Part shown: positions 1-9,377 of the stretch, piece after piece
Layout: every line of letters begins with the position of its first letter
Numbering within the stretch: the first letter of the stretch is position 1
NCBI GenBank assembly: GCA_963796325.1
Contig: CAWCLF010000002.1
Span: 10,928 to 74,927, forward strand
DNA: 64,000 nt
Direction: 5' to 3'
From: CAVYGN01 sp963796325
GTDB taxonomy: Bacteria; Spirochaetota; Brevinematia; Brevinematales; JAOACQ01
The notes under the pieces: model-generated
Database searches by the model: none
Told to the model about the DNA's origin: nothing
What the model saw: the letters and a program-made list of their open reading frames with translations, nothing else
Position numbers and translations under genes: made by a program

Positions 1-808
1 GCCCCGCTATACCCATCGCGACCGTAACGTCTATAATTTCATAATGATAAAGCCTTTTCATCCTGACCGGGTCTTTTACCGATATTCTTCCCTGGGTCAG
101 CGCCGAATGCAGGAAAATTACATGCGGCATTACCGTAGCGCCGAGTATCCCCGCCGCAAGCAGCACGCTTTCATGCCCTTTGAAGCCGGGTATGAATAAC
201 CCTTCCGCTACGCTTTTCCAGCCGGGGGGAGCGAACACAGTTTCCAGGAGATAGCTTACCGCTATGACGCCTACCAGGGATGTTATCAGCGCTTCGAAAG
301 GCCGGAAGCCGTAAGATTGAAGTGCCAGTATGAGGAAAGTCGTTAAGGCCGTAAGAATGCCCGCCATTCCCAGGGGTATGCCGAAAAGGAGGTTGAAGCC
401 TATCGCCGCGCCTATGAATTCCGCAAGGTCCGTTGCCATTGCGACGATCTCCATGATGATCCACAGGATAAAAACCGTCCAGGCGGGCATCCTGTCCCTG
501 CAATGTTCCGCGAGGTTTCTGCCCGTCGCTATTCCCAGCTTGGCTGAAAGGACCTGGACAAGCATGGCGGCCAGGTTCGAGGCCAATACGACCCAGAGCA
601 GTTTATAGCCGAATTCGGACCCGCCCTGTATGTTCGTTGCAAAATTCCCCGGGTCCATATAGGCGATGCTTGCAATGAAAGCGGGCCCTAAAAAGGGAAG
701 TATTTTGAAAAGGCCCCTCTTTTTGCCGGTCCCTGAAAGCACATCGAGCGCTCCTTTTCTTGCGCTTTCATCCATGCTTTTTTTTCTTTTCCTGCCGGTT
801 ACCGCCAT
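1..808 (-). CDS. mntH: Nramp Mn2+/Fe2+-H+ symporter, partial
   Basis: Inner-membrane proton-coupled importer of divalent metals (Nramp/MntH family). The frame opens with ATG at 808 behind a GGAGG and runs without a stop off the left edge: 269 residues, roughly the first 60-65% of a usual 410-450 residue member. After a charged cytosolic tail of about 35 residues, TM1 carries the metal-binding DPGN motif (residues 52-55) and a later helix carries MPH (227-229), the two signature sites that coordinate the metal in this family. It stands alone and diverges from the next gene; the AT-rich 809-900 stretch must hold its promoter, but I could not recognise an MntR or Fur box with confidence. Confidence 0.95.
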   Translation of the reverse strand, partial: MAVTGRKRKKSMDESARKGALDVLSGTGKKRGLFKILPFLGPAFIASIAYMDPGNFATNIQGGSEFGYKLLWVVLASNLAAMLVQVLSAKLGIATGRNLAEHCRDRMPAWTVFILWIIMEIVAMATDLAEFIGAAIGFNLLFGIPLGMAGILTALTTFLILALQSYGFRPFEALITSLVGVIAVSYLLETVFAPPGWKSVAEGLFIPGFKGHESVLLAAGILGATVMPHVIFLHSALTQGRISVKDPVRMKRLYHYEIIDVTVAMGIAG

Positions 809-949
809 CGGGTCCGCCTCCGTATTAGACAAATTAATTTAATTAATAATTTTCAAAAGTCCAAATTTTCGGACACAAAAAAAAGAACGGGGCGGTTTAA
901 TTGAACGTTCGCACTGGATATATCGTACCGGTCCTTATATAATAAAATC

Positions 950-1810
950 ATGACAAGAAGCATGCGTATCCCGGCATTCTGCCTCGCCTTCCTCCTCTTT
1001 CCCCTGTCCATGACATTCTGCACGGATGCCTCTCCCGTTATATCCCTGGAGGCGGCCGGGGAAAGCGGCGGCATATACCGCTGCATTGTTTCATATAAAA
1101 CGAACGGTTTTATGAGAAAGATACCCCTTTATATCGTCAATTCCGGGGAGAAGGACGCAAGGAACCTGGTTTTGATCCTTCATGGATACAAACCGGCCGG
1201 GGACCCTTACCGACAGGATCCCGTCATAATAATTTCAAACTGGGGGCTGGCGGAGCTTGCCCCCGCCGTTCATGACGTATTTTTACTCCCGGACATGGGG
1301 AAAACCGTTTATCCGCTTTATAAGCAAGGCTGCGGCGCCCCGTCCGATACAGCCGTCCTGAAGGATATATTTATTTATTTCGGGCGGAAATTTGCCGGAG
1401 CCGGGATTATTTTTGCCGGGATTTCGACAGGGGCGGAAGGAGCGGTCAAAATTGCCTCATGCTTCGGCGGCCCTTTAAAGGCGGTATGCCTGTCGGGAAC
1501 TTTCGATTACACATTATTGAAGCCGCAGGAGGGGGAATACAGGATACATGAGGAATTCTTCGGCACAAATAAAGATGTGTGGGAAAGGGAGAATCCTTTG
1601 ACTGTCCTGAAAACGATGAAAAAAAAGGAGCTATATATATTTTCCGAGGAAAATTCGATATACGATGCCCAGGCCGGCGCACTGATTGATGCGGGCCTGG
1701 CCAATATCGCCGTTCTGGATAAGAGAAACCTCGGCAAAGGCTTTAATCACAGCTGGAAGTTCTGGAAAAGCAGGGCCGTTTTATCGGAATTATCTTCCAT
1801 TTTTCGTTAA
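950..1810 (+). CDS. secreted alpha/beta hydrolase
   Basis: Predicted exported alpha/beta-hydrolase of 286 residues, probably an esterase; the substrate is unknown. An N-terminal hydrophobic segment (about residues 6-24) ending near C-T-D-A looks like a signal peptide, possibly a lipoprotein-type one around Cys24. HGY at 78-80 is a plausible oxyanion-hole strand, GISTG at 157-161 is the nucleophile elbow (Ser159), and NHS near residue 268 sits where the catalytic His is expected. A TATAAT at 938-943 lies only 6 bases before the ATG and no Shine-Dalgarno is visible, so the message may be leaderless or start at the in-frame ATG at 962. It converges with the next gene, 12 bases away. Confidence 0.7.
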   Translation: MTRSMRIPAFCLAFLLFPLSMTFCTDASPVISLEAAGESGGIYRCIVSYKTNGFMRKIPLYIVNSGEKDARNLVLILHGYKPAGDPYRQDPVIIISNWGLAELAPAVHDVFLLPDMGKTVYPLYKQGCGAPSDTAVLKDIFIYFGRKFAGAGIIFAGISTGAEGAVKIASCFGGPLKAVCLSGTFDYTLLKPQEGEYRIHEEFFGTNKDVWERENPLTVLKTMKKKELYIFSEENSIYDAQAGALIDAGLANIAVLDKRNLGKGFNHSWKFWKSRAVLSELSSIFR

Positions 1811-1822
1811 CGGGGCTTCCCC

Positions 1823-4405
1823 TTACTGCCTCAATTTCCATTTTACCGTGAACGCCAGCGTGCCGATCGTGTATACGGCAAGGCCCAGGACGAACACCAG
1901 GGTGTAGCCGAACAGTATCGAACCGTATATCGCTACAAAACTCGCCAGTACCGAAAATACCCCGTTTATCGACCACATCCATGGGATGGAACTTCCTTCC
2001 TCGTTGGCCGATATCGCCCTGATACCCGAAGGCATCATGAATCCCATGAAGAAGCCCGACATAGCGATGAGGATTATTATAATGATCATGCGCACGGCCA
2101 GCGCCCAGCCTATCATTGTCTGACTCAGCAGAAGCACGAATATATAAGAGAATACGGTCGCAAGGATTATTCCTGTCAATCCCGTGAAAATCGCCCTGTA
2201 CGGATTTTTAAAGCGGTGGCTGAACATGCTCCCCGAACCGGAACTGATGAGAAGGCTCGAAAGCACTACAGCGAAAGCGAAAATCGGATGTCCGAGCAGG
2301 AGGGTATATTTCTGCATCATGACGATCTCTAAAAGCATGAACCCGAGCCCGAGCGAAGAAAAATATATAATGCTTGCAAATTTATGCGGCAGCTTCCGGA
2401 ATCCTTTGAGGTTCAGGAATATAAGGGGAACTATCAGGAAGAGAGCGCAGTAAAACACGACCTGGGTCGTCACTTCGCGGAGAAGATAGAAAGGCTGGGG
2501 GTAAAAGAAGCTCACGGCCGACACGCCCCTTGTTATGGAAGCGTTTTCCGGTTTGATCCTCTGCGAAAAGAAGGGCCAGTCGTCCGTCGACGGCCGGATA
2601 TCCGTATCGGAAAGGTAATATTCCCTTTCAATATTTTCCGACCTGATAAGCCTTTCCTCCTTTGTCCCGGTATGCGAATAAGGAGAATATATAAGGCCCT
2701 GGCCGATGGATGCGCCGTACCTTGCAAGGATTTCCGCTTCTGCAGTCGTGAAGGGCCCGTTTTTAAGAAGGATCTTGCATTTGTGGTAGGCCGGGTCCGG
2801 CTCGTCGAAGATCATTATGCATTTATCGAAGTCTGGCCTCTTAAGACGTTTGAATGCCTCCCTGAGGACGGTTGCGAACCTCGGCCCGTCGATATAGGGA
2901 TTCGAGAGATACATTACCCCGCCGGGCTTGAGATGTGAAATATAATCCATCATACCCTCGACGGTGAAAAGGTAGCTTTCCGCAAGGGTGAACGAACCGG
3001 AGGAGACGGCGACCTGCGAAATCGAATTGTCGAAAACAAGGACGTCGTACAGCTGTTTGCTCGACCTTATAAAAAACCGGCCTTCCTGGAATTCGATATT
3101 GACATTCGACCTTCGCCCGATATCTCCCAGCCTTTTCGAGTAGGTATCGTGGAAAAGATGATAGATAGTCCAGTTGAATTCGGCTCCCCTTATTTCGCCG
3201 GCTCCCGCCGCAAGCGCAAGGAGGATGTCCTTGCCTGCGCCCACTCCTACGATGCCTACGTCGGGCGGGTTCTTTTTTATGACATACGGGTAATAATGCG
3301 CTCTTAAAACCTGTTTGAAACCCGAAAAATCGTTCGTCTGGAATATATGGTAAAGATATGTAAAGCATGAATAATCCGCTGTCACGGCCCAGACATCCGG
3401 CGATCTTTCATGAACGGCGACATAAGCGAAATTGTCCCAGTCCGAAAAAATCTTGGTCCCGAATTTGCCGACGTTCCTTTTTTCATCGCTTACCCTAATA
3501 CCGGTATTGATAACGAGGGGATATACAAAGTAGAAATCGACCGCGATCAAAAGCAGGACCGCGATTCCAAAAATAAAGTGCTTTTCGAAGGCGAAGACAG
3601 CCGCAGCCGCCAGGACTATGACAGAAATAATGAACGATACGACCAGGGGCCCGTTATGAGGAAAGATAATAAGGGCAAAAAAGCATCCGATGCCTCCCCC
3701 GACAAGGTCGAAAAAATATATTTTATTGATCTTTTCCTTGAAGTTGGTAAATATGAAGGAAAATATGTAGCCGGCGAATATGAAGGGAATAAGAAGGATC
3801 ATGAGGAATATCGTTAAAAGTGATTTCTGCACATTCTGATGCAGAAGCTGGATAAGGTTCGCCCTATGGCCCTTCAGGAGAGGATCCCCGGAAATCCGTT
3901 TCGAAAGTTCCTCGATTTTATCCTTGTGAAGAGGCGGATTGACAATTTCTTTGAATAAGAGCTGCACATTATCCTTCACGGCATTATCCGGCGCGGTTTT
4001 CTGCAGTTCTTTCGATACCCGGACAAGATAATCGTTCTGTATCGTTTCGGCCGCTATAATGTTCATTTCAAGCGGAATTTTATTGATCTCGACAAGAGCC
4101 AGCGGAATGGTTCCGGCCAGGATTATCGACGCCGCGACAAGTGTAATGACGGTAAAGTTCTTCAGGAAGCGGTTTGTAAAAAATACAAGCAGGCCTCCGA
4201 ATCCGATCCCGAACAGGGCGACCGACAGGATAATGAACCCGAAATGATACCAGAATGTAAGCGAAAACATCCTGTTGAGTATTACTTCGAGGCATAAAAT
4301 AGAAAGCGATACCAGGAAGACGCCTACATAAACAGGCCATTTCGGTGCGGCAGCTATCTTTTCGGGATTATCGGCTAAACCGTCCGCTTTTTTGTTCTTG
4401 CTCAT
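1823..4405 (-). CDS. membrane protein with spermidine-synthase-like domain
   Basis: An 860-residue polytopic membrane protein with a class I methyltransferase/spermidine-synthase-like domain in the middle. About six N-terminal helices (residues 25-310, including the family-typical FDLVGGGIG stretch) precede a soluble domain (about 370-580) with the nucleotide-binding glycine loop VGVGAGKD and a LVFDNS segment, followed by a C-terminal membrane bundle (about 640-855). This is the architecture of the bacterial 'fused spermidine synthase/transporter-like' proteins, whose activity is mostly unestablished; the canonical DSTDP aminopropyltransferase motif is not seen, so polyamine synthesis by it is doubtful. 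ATG start at 4405. Its stop is 53 bases from the convergent-side neighbour lepB start region and it appears to be transcribed after lepB's upstream neighbour on its own promoter. Confidence 0.75.
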   Translation of the reverse strand: MSKNKKADGLADNPEKIAAAPKWPVYVGVFLVSLSILCLEVILNRMFSLTFWYHFGFIILSVALFGIGFGGLLVFFTNRFLKNFTVITLVAASIILAGTIPLALVEINKIPLEMNIIAAETIQNDYLVRVSKELQKTAPDNAVKDNVQLLFKEIVNPPLHKDKIEELSKRISGDPLLKGHRANLIQLLHQNVQKSLLTIFLMILLIPFIFAGYIFSFIFTNFKEKINKIYFFDLVGGGIGCFFALIIFPHNGPLVVSFIISVIVLAAAAVFAFEKHFIFGIAVLLLIAVDFYFVYPLVINTGIRVSDEKRNVGKFGTKIFSDWDNFAYVAVHERSPDVWAVTADYSCFTYLYHIFQTNDFSGFKQVLRAHYYPYVIKKNPPDVGIVGVGAGKDILLALAAGAGEIRGAEFNWTIYHLFHDTYSKRLGDIGRRSNVNIEFQEGRFFIRSSKQLYDVLVFDNSISQVAVSSGSFTLAESYLFTVEGMMDYISHLKPGGVMYLSNPYIDGPRFATVLREAFKRLKRPDFDKCIMIFDEPDPAYHKCKILLKNGPFTTAEAEILARYGASIGQGLIYSPYSHTGTKEERLIRSENIEREYYLSDTDIRPSTDDWPFFSQRIKPENASITRGVSAVSFFYPQPFYLLREVTTQVVFYCALFLIVPLIFLNLKGFRKLPHKFASIIYFSSLGLGFMLLEIVMMQKYTLLLGHPIFAFAVVLSSLLISSGSGSMFSHRFKNPYRAIFTGLTGIILATVFSYIFVLLLSQTMIGWALAVRMIIIIILIAMSGFFMGFMMPSGIRAISANEEGSSIPWMWSINGVFSVLASFVAIYGSILFGYTLVFVLGLAVYTIGTLAFTVKWKLRQ

Positions 4406-4458
4406 AAAAATATAACCCTCACGCTTATTTTATCGATTATTGACGTAACCGGGCGGCA

Positions 4459-5532
4459 TCAGTCTTCGTAACTGCGTCTTTTTACCGTATCGGCATTCTC
4501 GTCCACTGAAAAGCCCAGCCTTGTAAACGGCCAATACCTGAACAGGGGTTTTCCGAAGATATTTTTTTCCGGAATGAACCCGAAGTACCTGCAGTCGTAG
4601 GAGAGATCCCTGTCGTCGCCCATGCAGAAGTAATAATTATTCATAACCTTCCATTCGGTTATCTCTTTGCCGTCGATGAAGAAAGATCCGTTTTCAAGGG
4701 TTACTTTCCTCCCCGATTCCCTCTCTATGAGAAGCTCTAAGAGGCCTTTATAAAAATCATTCTTTTCCTTGAGCTTTATTACATCGCCCTTTCTGGGCAC
4801 ATAGATTTCAGGGAACGAATTGTTCCGCAGTTCCCTCTTTGCAAGGGCCAGGTACTGGCTCTGGTAATAGGCTTCCTCGTTATCGGCGGCTATGCCCCTG
4901 AAAGCTGAAATACCGGTAAAATCTCCTTTCATTACGGGTATTCCTTCGTAAAGGTGCTGAACTATCCTCTTTTTGCCCTGGTATTCCTCCCGGTACATGT
5001 TGAAGAAAAGCCTTTCGCGCCTTTTTTCAAGCTGTTCGTAGCTGGACTCGGGAACAGCCATCCGTACAGGCTCGACGTCTACCGGTATGCCGTTAATAAA
5101 AAGGTCCTGGTTTGTCATGTAGATCCTGTCGCCGGGCAGGCCGACAAGGCGCTTTACCAGGTTTTTGGGCATGGCAAAAGTATTGTCAAGATTAATAAGC
5201 GAAAGGGAAAAAAGGGATACAAGCTCCTTGTCGATGCCGGGACTTTTCCAGGCCGGTGAAACGAATACGATAATGTCGTTTCTTTCGGGCTGCAGGAGAC
5301 CCGGCACCTTCCAGTTGAAGACGGGGATCCTGGAACCCATAGTAACCTTTTCAACCATCAGGATATCCTTGACAAGAAGGCTCGGGACCATGGACTGCGA
5401 CGGTATCTGGTAGGCTTCGACTAAAAAAAGACGTATGACAAAAGCTATGGCGTACGCAGAAAGGAATACGTTGATATTGTCTATTACTTTTTCTTTGAAA
5501 GTCATGTTCTTTTTATCTTTTTTCTGTTTCAC
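4459..5532 (-). CDS. lepB: signal peptidase I with large insertion
   Basis: Inner-membrane serine/lysine-dyad protease that removes signal peptides from exported proteins. A single N-terminal helix (about 22-38) leads into box B, PSQSM, with catalytic Ser47; box D, VKRLVGLPGD, holds catalytic Lys127; box E, GDDRD, is at 304-308. At 357 residues it exceeds the usual 180-320 because about 150 residues, rich in charged helix-forming sequence, lie between boxes D and E. The start is GTG at 5532, chosen because AGGAGA lies 5 bases upstream and no in-frame ATG precedes box B at a suitable distance. It is followed at 4405 by the membrane spermidine-synthase-like gene and lies 18 bases after ispF, so yacL-ispF-lepB look cotranscribed. 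Confidence 0.95.
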   Translation of the reverse strand: MKQKKDKKNMTFKEKVIDNINVFLSAYAIAFVIRLFLVEAYQIPSQSMVPSLLVKDILMVEKVTMGSRIPVFNWKVPGLLQPERNDIIVFVSPAWKSPGIDKELVSLFSLSLINLDNTFAMPKNLVKRLVGLPGDRIYMTNQDLFINGIPVDVEPVRMAVPESSYEQLEKRRERLFFNMYREEYQGKKRIVQHLYEGIPVMKGDFTGISAFRGIAADNEEAYYQSQYLALAKRELRNNSFPEIYVPRKGDVIKLKEKNDFYKGLLELLIERESGRKVTLENGSFFIDGKEITEWKVMNNYYFCMGDDRDLSYDCRYFGFIPEKNIFGKPLFRYWPFTRLGFSVDENADTVKRRSYED

Positions 5533-5550
5533 ATTTTTCTCCTATTTTCT

Positions 5551-6024
5551 TTATATGCTCCCCTTTTTTACGTCCAGGAGGGTTACACAGTAACACTCCA
5601 CGGTAAAAAGACGGGTATTCTCCGTGGTCTTCCCCTTGATGCCGATCCGGTCCGCGGGAATGCCGAGGACTCCGGATATCGCATCCTTCATTGCCGGGAT
5701 ATAAGGATATATTTTCGGATTGTCAATGATTACTACCCCATCGATATTGACTATTTCCGCCTGCGCCAGATACTTTTCTTTAACTTCGCCGAGGATCCTG
5801 AGCCCGCTTATTCCTTTTGTCGATTTATCGCTGTCGGGATAAAGGGCGCCCAGGTCAGGAGCCCCCAGGGGCGAAAGCAGGGAATCAACAAGAGCATGGA
5901 TAAAGGCGTCTCCGTCGGAATGGGCCTTTGAGCCCAGGGAGCTTTTTAATTTCACTCCTCCAAGGTAAAGGTCCCTTCCATGAACAAGACGGTGCAGATC
6001 GTAACCCAGCCCGGCTTTCAGCAT
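5551..6024 (-). CDS. ispF: 2-C-methyl-D-erythritol 2,4-cyclodiphosphate synthase
   Basis: Cytosolic enzyme of the MEP (non-mevalonate) isoprenoid pathway that cyclises CDP-ME 2-phosphate to MEcPP with release of CMP. 157 residues, the family's usual length. The metal-binding D-x-H is at the N-terminus (GYDLHRL), followed by the HSDGD block of the active site and the C-terminal GIKGKTTEN, which corresponds to the conserved TTE signature. Translation is coupled to the upstream yacL-like gene: the AAGAGG ribosome binding site overlaps that gene's stop codon and the ATG follows one base later. ispD is not next to it, so this is a stand-alone IspF and not an IspDF fusion. Confidence 0.96.
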   Translation of the reverse strand: MLKAGLGYDLHRLVHGRDLYLGGVKLKSSLGSKAHSDGDAFIHALVDSLLSPLGAPDLGALYPDSDKSTKGISGLRILGEVKEKYLAQAEIVNIDGVVIIDNPKIYPYIPAMKDAISGVLGIPADRIGIKGKTTENTRLFTVECYCVTLLDVKKGSI

Positions 6025-6025
6025 A

Positions 6026-7027
6026 CTACCTCTTAGGTTCGGTAAAAATTATCCTTCCGGCCGAGGTCTGGAGAATGCTTGTCACCTTGACATTTATTCT
6101 CTTGCCGATAAAATTTATCCCGTTGGCGACTACTACCATCGTGCCGTCCGCAAGATAGCCCACTCCCTGGTTGTTTTCCTTTCCTTCCTTTATAACATCG
6201 AGCTCCATTTCTTCGCCAGGAAGAAGCACCGGCTTCATCGCATTGGCAAGATCGTTCAGATTGAGGATCTGAATTCCGTCAAGCTTTGCCACCTTGTTCA
6301 GGTTATAATCGTTCGTGATTATGCCGGCAGAGAGTTCTTTAGCCAGAGCTATGAGCTTGGCATCGACCCCCTTTATGTCAGGGTAATCCCTTGAAAAAAT
6401 CTTGAGGTCGAGCGTCTGGATCTCCTTCAGTTTATTAAGAACGTCCAGCCCCCGCCTTGCCCTGCTGCGCTTTATAGGATCCTTTGAATCTGCAAGAGCC
6501 TGGATCTCGTTAAGTACGAATTTGGGGAGTATAAGCGTGCCGCAGATGAATCCGGTCTCTGCGATGTCCGAGATCCTTCCGTCGATAACGACGCTCGTGT
6601 CAAGCAGTTTGACGTCGTCGCTTTTCTTTTCAGGTTCCGCCCCGAACGGGAAATTCAGCGCATAGCCTCCGTACTTCTGGGAAGAAAGAGTCGGCAGAAT
6701 AAAACCCAGGTAGGAAAAGCATAATATGAAATAAGGCCTGATCATTTCAGCGACAGGCTTGATCTGATCGGTAAAAAGCGAGGGCATCATCTGGCTGAAA
6801 AGTTCATACATCAGTTTACCGCTGTAGAAACCGGCTATAAGACCCAAAAGCGAATAAAGAAATATCCCTCTCCTTGAATAGAAAAGGGTTTCAAGCAGGA
6901 TCGTTAGAAGCGCCAGCACGGCAGCGTAGATAAAAACCACGAGATTGCCGCCGCCAAGATAATTTAATGCACTGAAAACTAAAAAAACGATAACAATCAG
7001 CAGTTTCCTTTTTAATGATCTGGACAT
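6026..7027 (-). CDS. YacL-type membrane PIN/TRAM protein
   Basis: A 333-residue protein of the YacL family: four N-terminal membrane helices (about residues 8-120), a PIN (PilT N-terminal) nuclease-like domain starting at LLDTSVVIDGR, and a C-terminal TRAM domain (about 265-325) of the kind that binds RNA. The acidic residues expected of a PIN active site are visible (Asp of DTSVVIDG, Glu of VLNEI, Asp of GVDAK, and the Asp of TNDYN). The role is unknown; the family frequently sits beside MEP-pathway genes, and here it is directly coupled to ispF. ATG at 7027 follows GGGAG. Long, AT-rich 7028-7142 upstream presumably holds the promoter of the yacL-ispF-lepB unit. Confidence 0.88.
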   Translation of the reverse strand: MSRSLKRKLLIVIVFLVFSALNYLGGGNLVVFIYAAVLALLTILLETLFYSRRGIFLYSLLGLIAGFYSGKLMYELFSQMMPSLFTDQIKPVAEMIRPYFILCFSYLGFILPTLSSQKYGGYALNFPFGAEPEKKSDDVKLLDTSVVIDGRISDIAETGFICGTLILPKFVLNEIQALADSKDPIKRSRARRGLDVLNKLKEIQTLDLKIFSRDYPDIKGVDAKLIALAKELSAGIITNDYNLNKVAKLDGIQILNLNDLANAMKPVLLPGEEMELDVIKEGKENNQGVGYLADGTMVVVANGINFIGKRINVKVTSILQTSAGRIIFTEPKR

Positions 7028-7142
7028 AAAAAACTCCCTATAAAAAAACTATGTTTTCATTGATAATAACACAAGTATTAGAATACAAGGCAACATTTTA
7101 CATTAATTTACCAATTTTATCAATTATTACCCTCCCTATATA

Positions 7143-7907
7143 TTATCCTGCCGGAAACAGCCCTTTTAAAAAAACGATGTCCTTTTCAAAATCGTAGAGA
7201 TCGGTCTGAGAATTTTTGACGGATTCGTTCGTGATATGAGAACCTGAAGGTATGAGTCCGGCCATCCTCTCAAGCGGAAAATTACCGTCCCCGTAATGGT
7301 CATGCCTGTCGTAGAGGCCGAAATAATCCCCGTCGGTCAAATGGAAAATCTTGGGCTTAAGTTCGATGAATTTTTCAATGTACTCGATCGGGTTATAATC
7401 CCTGGCGTTAGCCGCACAGACTGCATGTCCGAAGTCGAGGCAGAACCCTGAAGGAGTTTCCTCGATAATGTATAGTATCTCTTCCGGAGACGAGCCGTTG
7501 CATATAAGGTCTTCTCCCGATCCGTAATAAGGTTTATTTTCGATAACGATCCGGCCGTCGTTTATTATATTGAGCTGCCTTGCCGTTTCACAGATATCGC
7601 CGTTCACGCCCGGGTGAAAAATGACAGTGGCCGCCTTCAAAACGTCGGCAAACCTTTTCGTTTCACAGGCCATATCGAAATTGCCCTTTTCATTTTCTTT
7701 CTTCGCCAGATTCATACCGTCTTTGTAATGAGGGCCATGTATCACAAAAGGGATGGGGATGTCTTTCCAGGCCGAATTGAATTCGTCGAACGATCCGGGC
7801 ACGATATAAAGCTCGATATAATGATAAACCTCGCTTTCATATAATTTAACGGCCGGCTCGATATAATTCCTGTTGATCGAATAAAGCTTCAGTCCGAAAA
7901 AATTCAT
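7143..7907 (-). CDS. sugar phosphate isomerase/epimerase-like TIM barrel
   Basis: A 254-residue member of the xylose-isomerase-like/AP endonuclease family 2 TIM-barrel superfamily; the individual substrate cannot be read. Superfamily metal-ligand positions can be picked out: an HGPHY loop near residue 57, FHPG (about 98-101), IENKP, the LDFGHA motif with Asp and His, and FHLTDGD followed by HDHYGDG toward the C-terminus. Start chosen at the ATG at 7907, because GGAGAG lies just upstream; an in-frame ATG at 7925 has no ribosome binding site. It is probably monocistronic and is preceded by a repeat-filled region. Confidence 0.78.
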   Translation of the reverse strand: MNFFGLKLYSINRNYIEPAVKLYESEVYHYIELYIVPGSFDEFNSAWKDIPIPFVIHGPHYKDGMNLAKKENEKGNFDMACETKRFADVLKAATVIFHPGVNGDICETARQLNIINDGRIVIENKPYYGSGEDLICNGSSPEEILYIIEETPSGFCLDFGHAVCAANARDYNPIEYIEKFIELKPKIFHLTDGDYFGLYDRHDHYGDGNFPLERMAGLIPSGSHITNESVKNSQTDLYDFEKDIVFLKGLFPAG

Positions 7908-8044
7908 ATGCTCTCCATCTTCCATGATATAAAGCTTAAATATTATAAACGGTACAAGTCAAGAAAATTGAAAAAAGATTCAATAATGTGCCGACAATCG
8001 GCTAATTTTAGAACATAATCCGTTTTTTATCAATAAAGCCCGCT

Positions 8045-8136
8045 CAGTCGACAGTCGAAAGACGACAGTCTGCAGTCGGCGGCCGATCTATCGAGTGTTG
8101 ATTATACTGTTGACTGTAGACTGCCGACTGTTGACT
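8045..8136. repeat. GACTGTTGACT-type dispersed repeat, imperfect palindrome
   Basis: The gap 7926-8237 holds no gene but contains a cluster of short, near-identical words (CAGTCGACAGTC, ACAGTCTGCAGTCGG on the left, their rough reverse complements GACTGTAGACTGCCGACTG on the right) arranged as an imperfect inverted repeat. CCGACTGTTGACT at 8124-8136 is the exact reverse complement of 40041-40053, and related words recur at 62236-62330. It is an intergenic repeat family present three times in this window. The TTG at 8136 that opens a long frame here lies inside the repeat and is not a credible start. Confidence 0.75.
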
Positions 8137-8237
8137 TGCTTCGACAGGGCATAACCTTGAGTTTTTTCATAAAAATAATTAGACTATCGTCTCCTTTAGA
8201 AACATGTAAGATTATGCGGGAGGGAACCCTTTTTGTT

Positions 8238-9377
8238 ATGAGCTGTACCTGCCGGAAAGTAAGTTACCTTACCAGGAAAAAAACCATACGCTATCTCTTG
8301 TATTTTGTCGACGCCGTCCTGGGTCTCATATTTCACCCGGGCAAAAGAAAATTGCCTTCGAGAATAACCAAAATCCTTATCATAAAACCCGATCACCTTG
8401 GCGATATGCTGCTCCTTACAAGCGTTTTCAAACTGATAAGGGAACGTTTTCCCGATGCCGTCATAGATATTCTCTGCGGAAAATGGGCTCTGCCGGTTCT
8501 GTCGAACAACCCTTACATCCGCAGGAAAATCATAGTGAATCATCCTTTTGCCAACCGGGACGGAACTTCAAAACTGAGAAAAATAAGGGATTTCCTGCGG
8601 ACATTCCTGAACTCCCTTGAAGAGATCTGGCAGAGACAATACGACCTGGGTCTTTTTATGAGATCGCGAAGGGGCAATATGCTTTATCTTTCCCGGATCG
8701 GCAACATATCGTATTCAATCGGCCATGGCACAGCCGGTTACGGCCCGATGCTCAGCCTTAAGGTCGAATGGGAAAAGGGCCGGCATGAAACCGAGCATTT
8801 CCTGGAAATTCTGCGCCCCCTGGGCATCGATGCCGAAACGAAGGACCTTCATTATGAACTGTATCCTTCGGAAGAGGATTATATGTCGGCAGATATGTTC
8901 TGGAAAAAGAATAAGCTGGGATCGATGAAAACGGCGGTGGTGCATCCGGGATCGGGTGTAATGAAAAAGACCCTGAAGCCGGAAAAATGGAAAGAGGTCC
9001 TGAAAATCCTTTCCATGCACAATTACAGGGTCATTCTTACAGGGGCCGGGCAGGAAGCCGGTTTTCTCCAGGAAATAGCTCCCCCCGATTCCATAATAGC
9101 GGCCGGGACTTTCACCATACCGGGACTCGGCCTTATTTTCAGGAAATCGTCGCTCGTTATTACAGTGGACAGCCTAAGTTCCCACCTGGCAGGCTGGAGC
9201 GGAGTTAAAACAATAATATTTTTCTGCGGCATGGGGGATGAACGGCAGTGGCGGCCGCTCGGTGACAACATCAATATTTTACCGTCATTAAAGCCCTGTT
9301 CTCCATGCGAAGAGGGCTGCCCCGATATGCCCTGCATGGATTTCGATCTATCGATACTGCCTGAATTAATAATTTGA
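8238..9377 (+). CDS. glycosyltransferase family 9 (heptosyltransferase-like)
   Basis: GT9-family enzyme of 379 residues, which transfers heptose or a related sugar from an ADP-activated donor to the LPS core at the cytosolic face of the inner membrane. Family signs: ILIIKPDHLGDMLLLTS (the D-H-x-G-D loop), AVVHPGSG in the C-terminal nucleotide-sugar domain, TVDSLSSHLA before the last helices, and a Cys-rich tail with CSPC and CMD typical of many heptosyltransferases. The frame extends upstream to a TTG in a repeat; I chose ATG 8238, with GGGAGGG 13 bases before it; ATG 8214 is an alternative. The adjacent hldE and hldD make the ADP-heptose donor, which supports a heptosyltransferase role. Confidence 0.85.
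   Translation: MSCTCRKVSYLTRKKTIRYLLYFVDAVLGLIFHPGKRKLPSRITKILIIKPDHLGDMLLLTSVFKLIRERFPDAVIDILCGKWALPVLSNNPYIRRKIIVNHPFANRDGTSKLRKIRDFLRTFLNSLEEIWQRQYDLGLFMRSRRGNMLYLSRIGNISYSIGHGTAGYGPMLSLKVEWEKGRHETEHFLEILRPLGIDAETKDLHYELYPSEEDYMSADMFWKKNKLGSMKTAVVHPGSGVMKKTLKPEKWKEVLKILSMHNYRVILTGAGQEAGFLQEIAPPDSIIAAGTFTIPGLGLIFRKSSLVITVDSLSSHLAGWSGVKTIIFFCGMGDERQWRPLGDNINILPSLKPCSPCEEGCPDMPCMDFDLSILPELII

Noticed and set aside
8136..8237. Upstream extension of the GT9 gene to a TTG at 8136
   Set aside because: It lies within the dispersed repeat and has no ribosome binding site; ATG 8238 is better placed.
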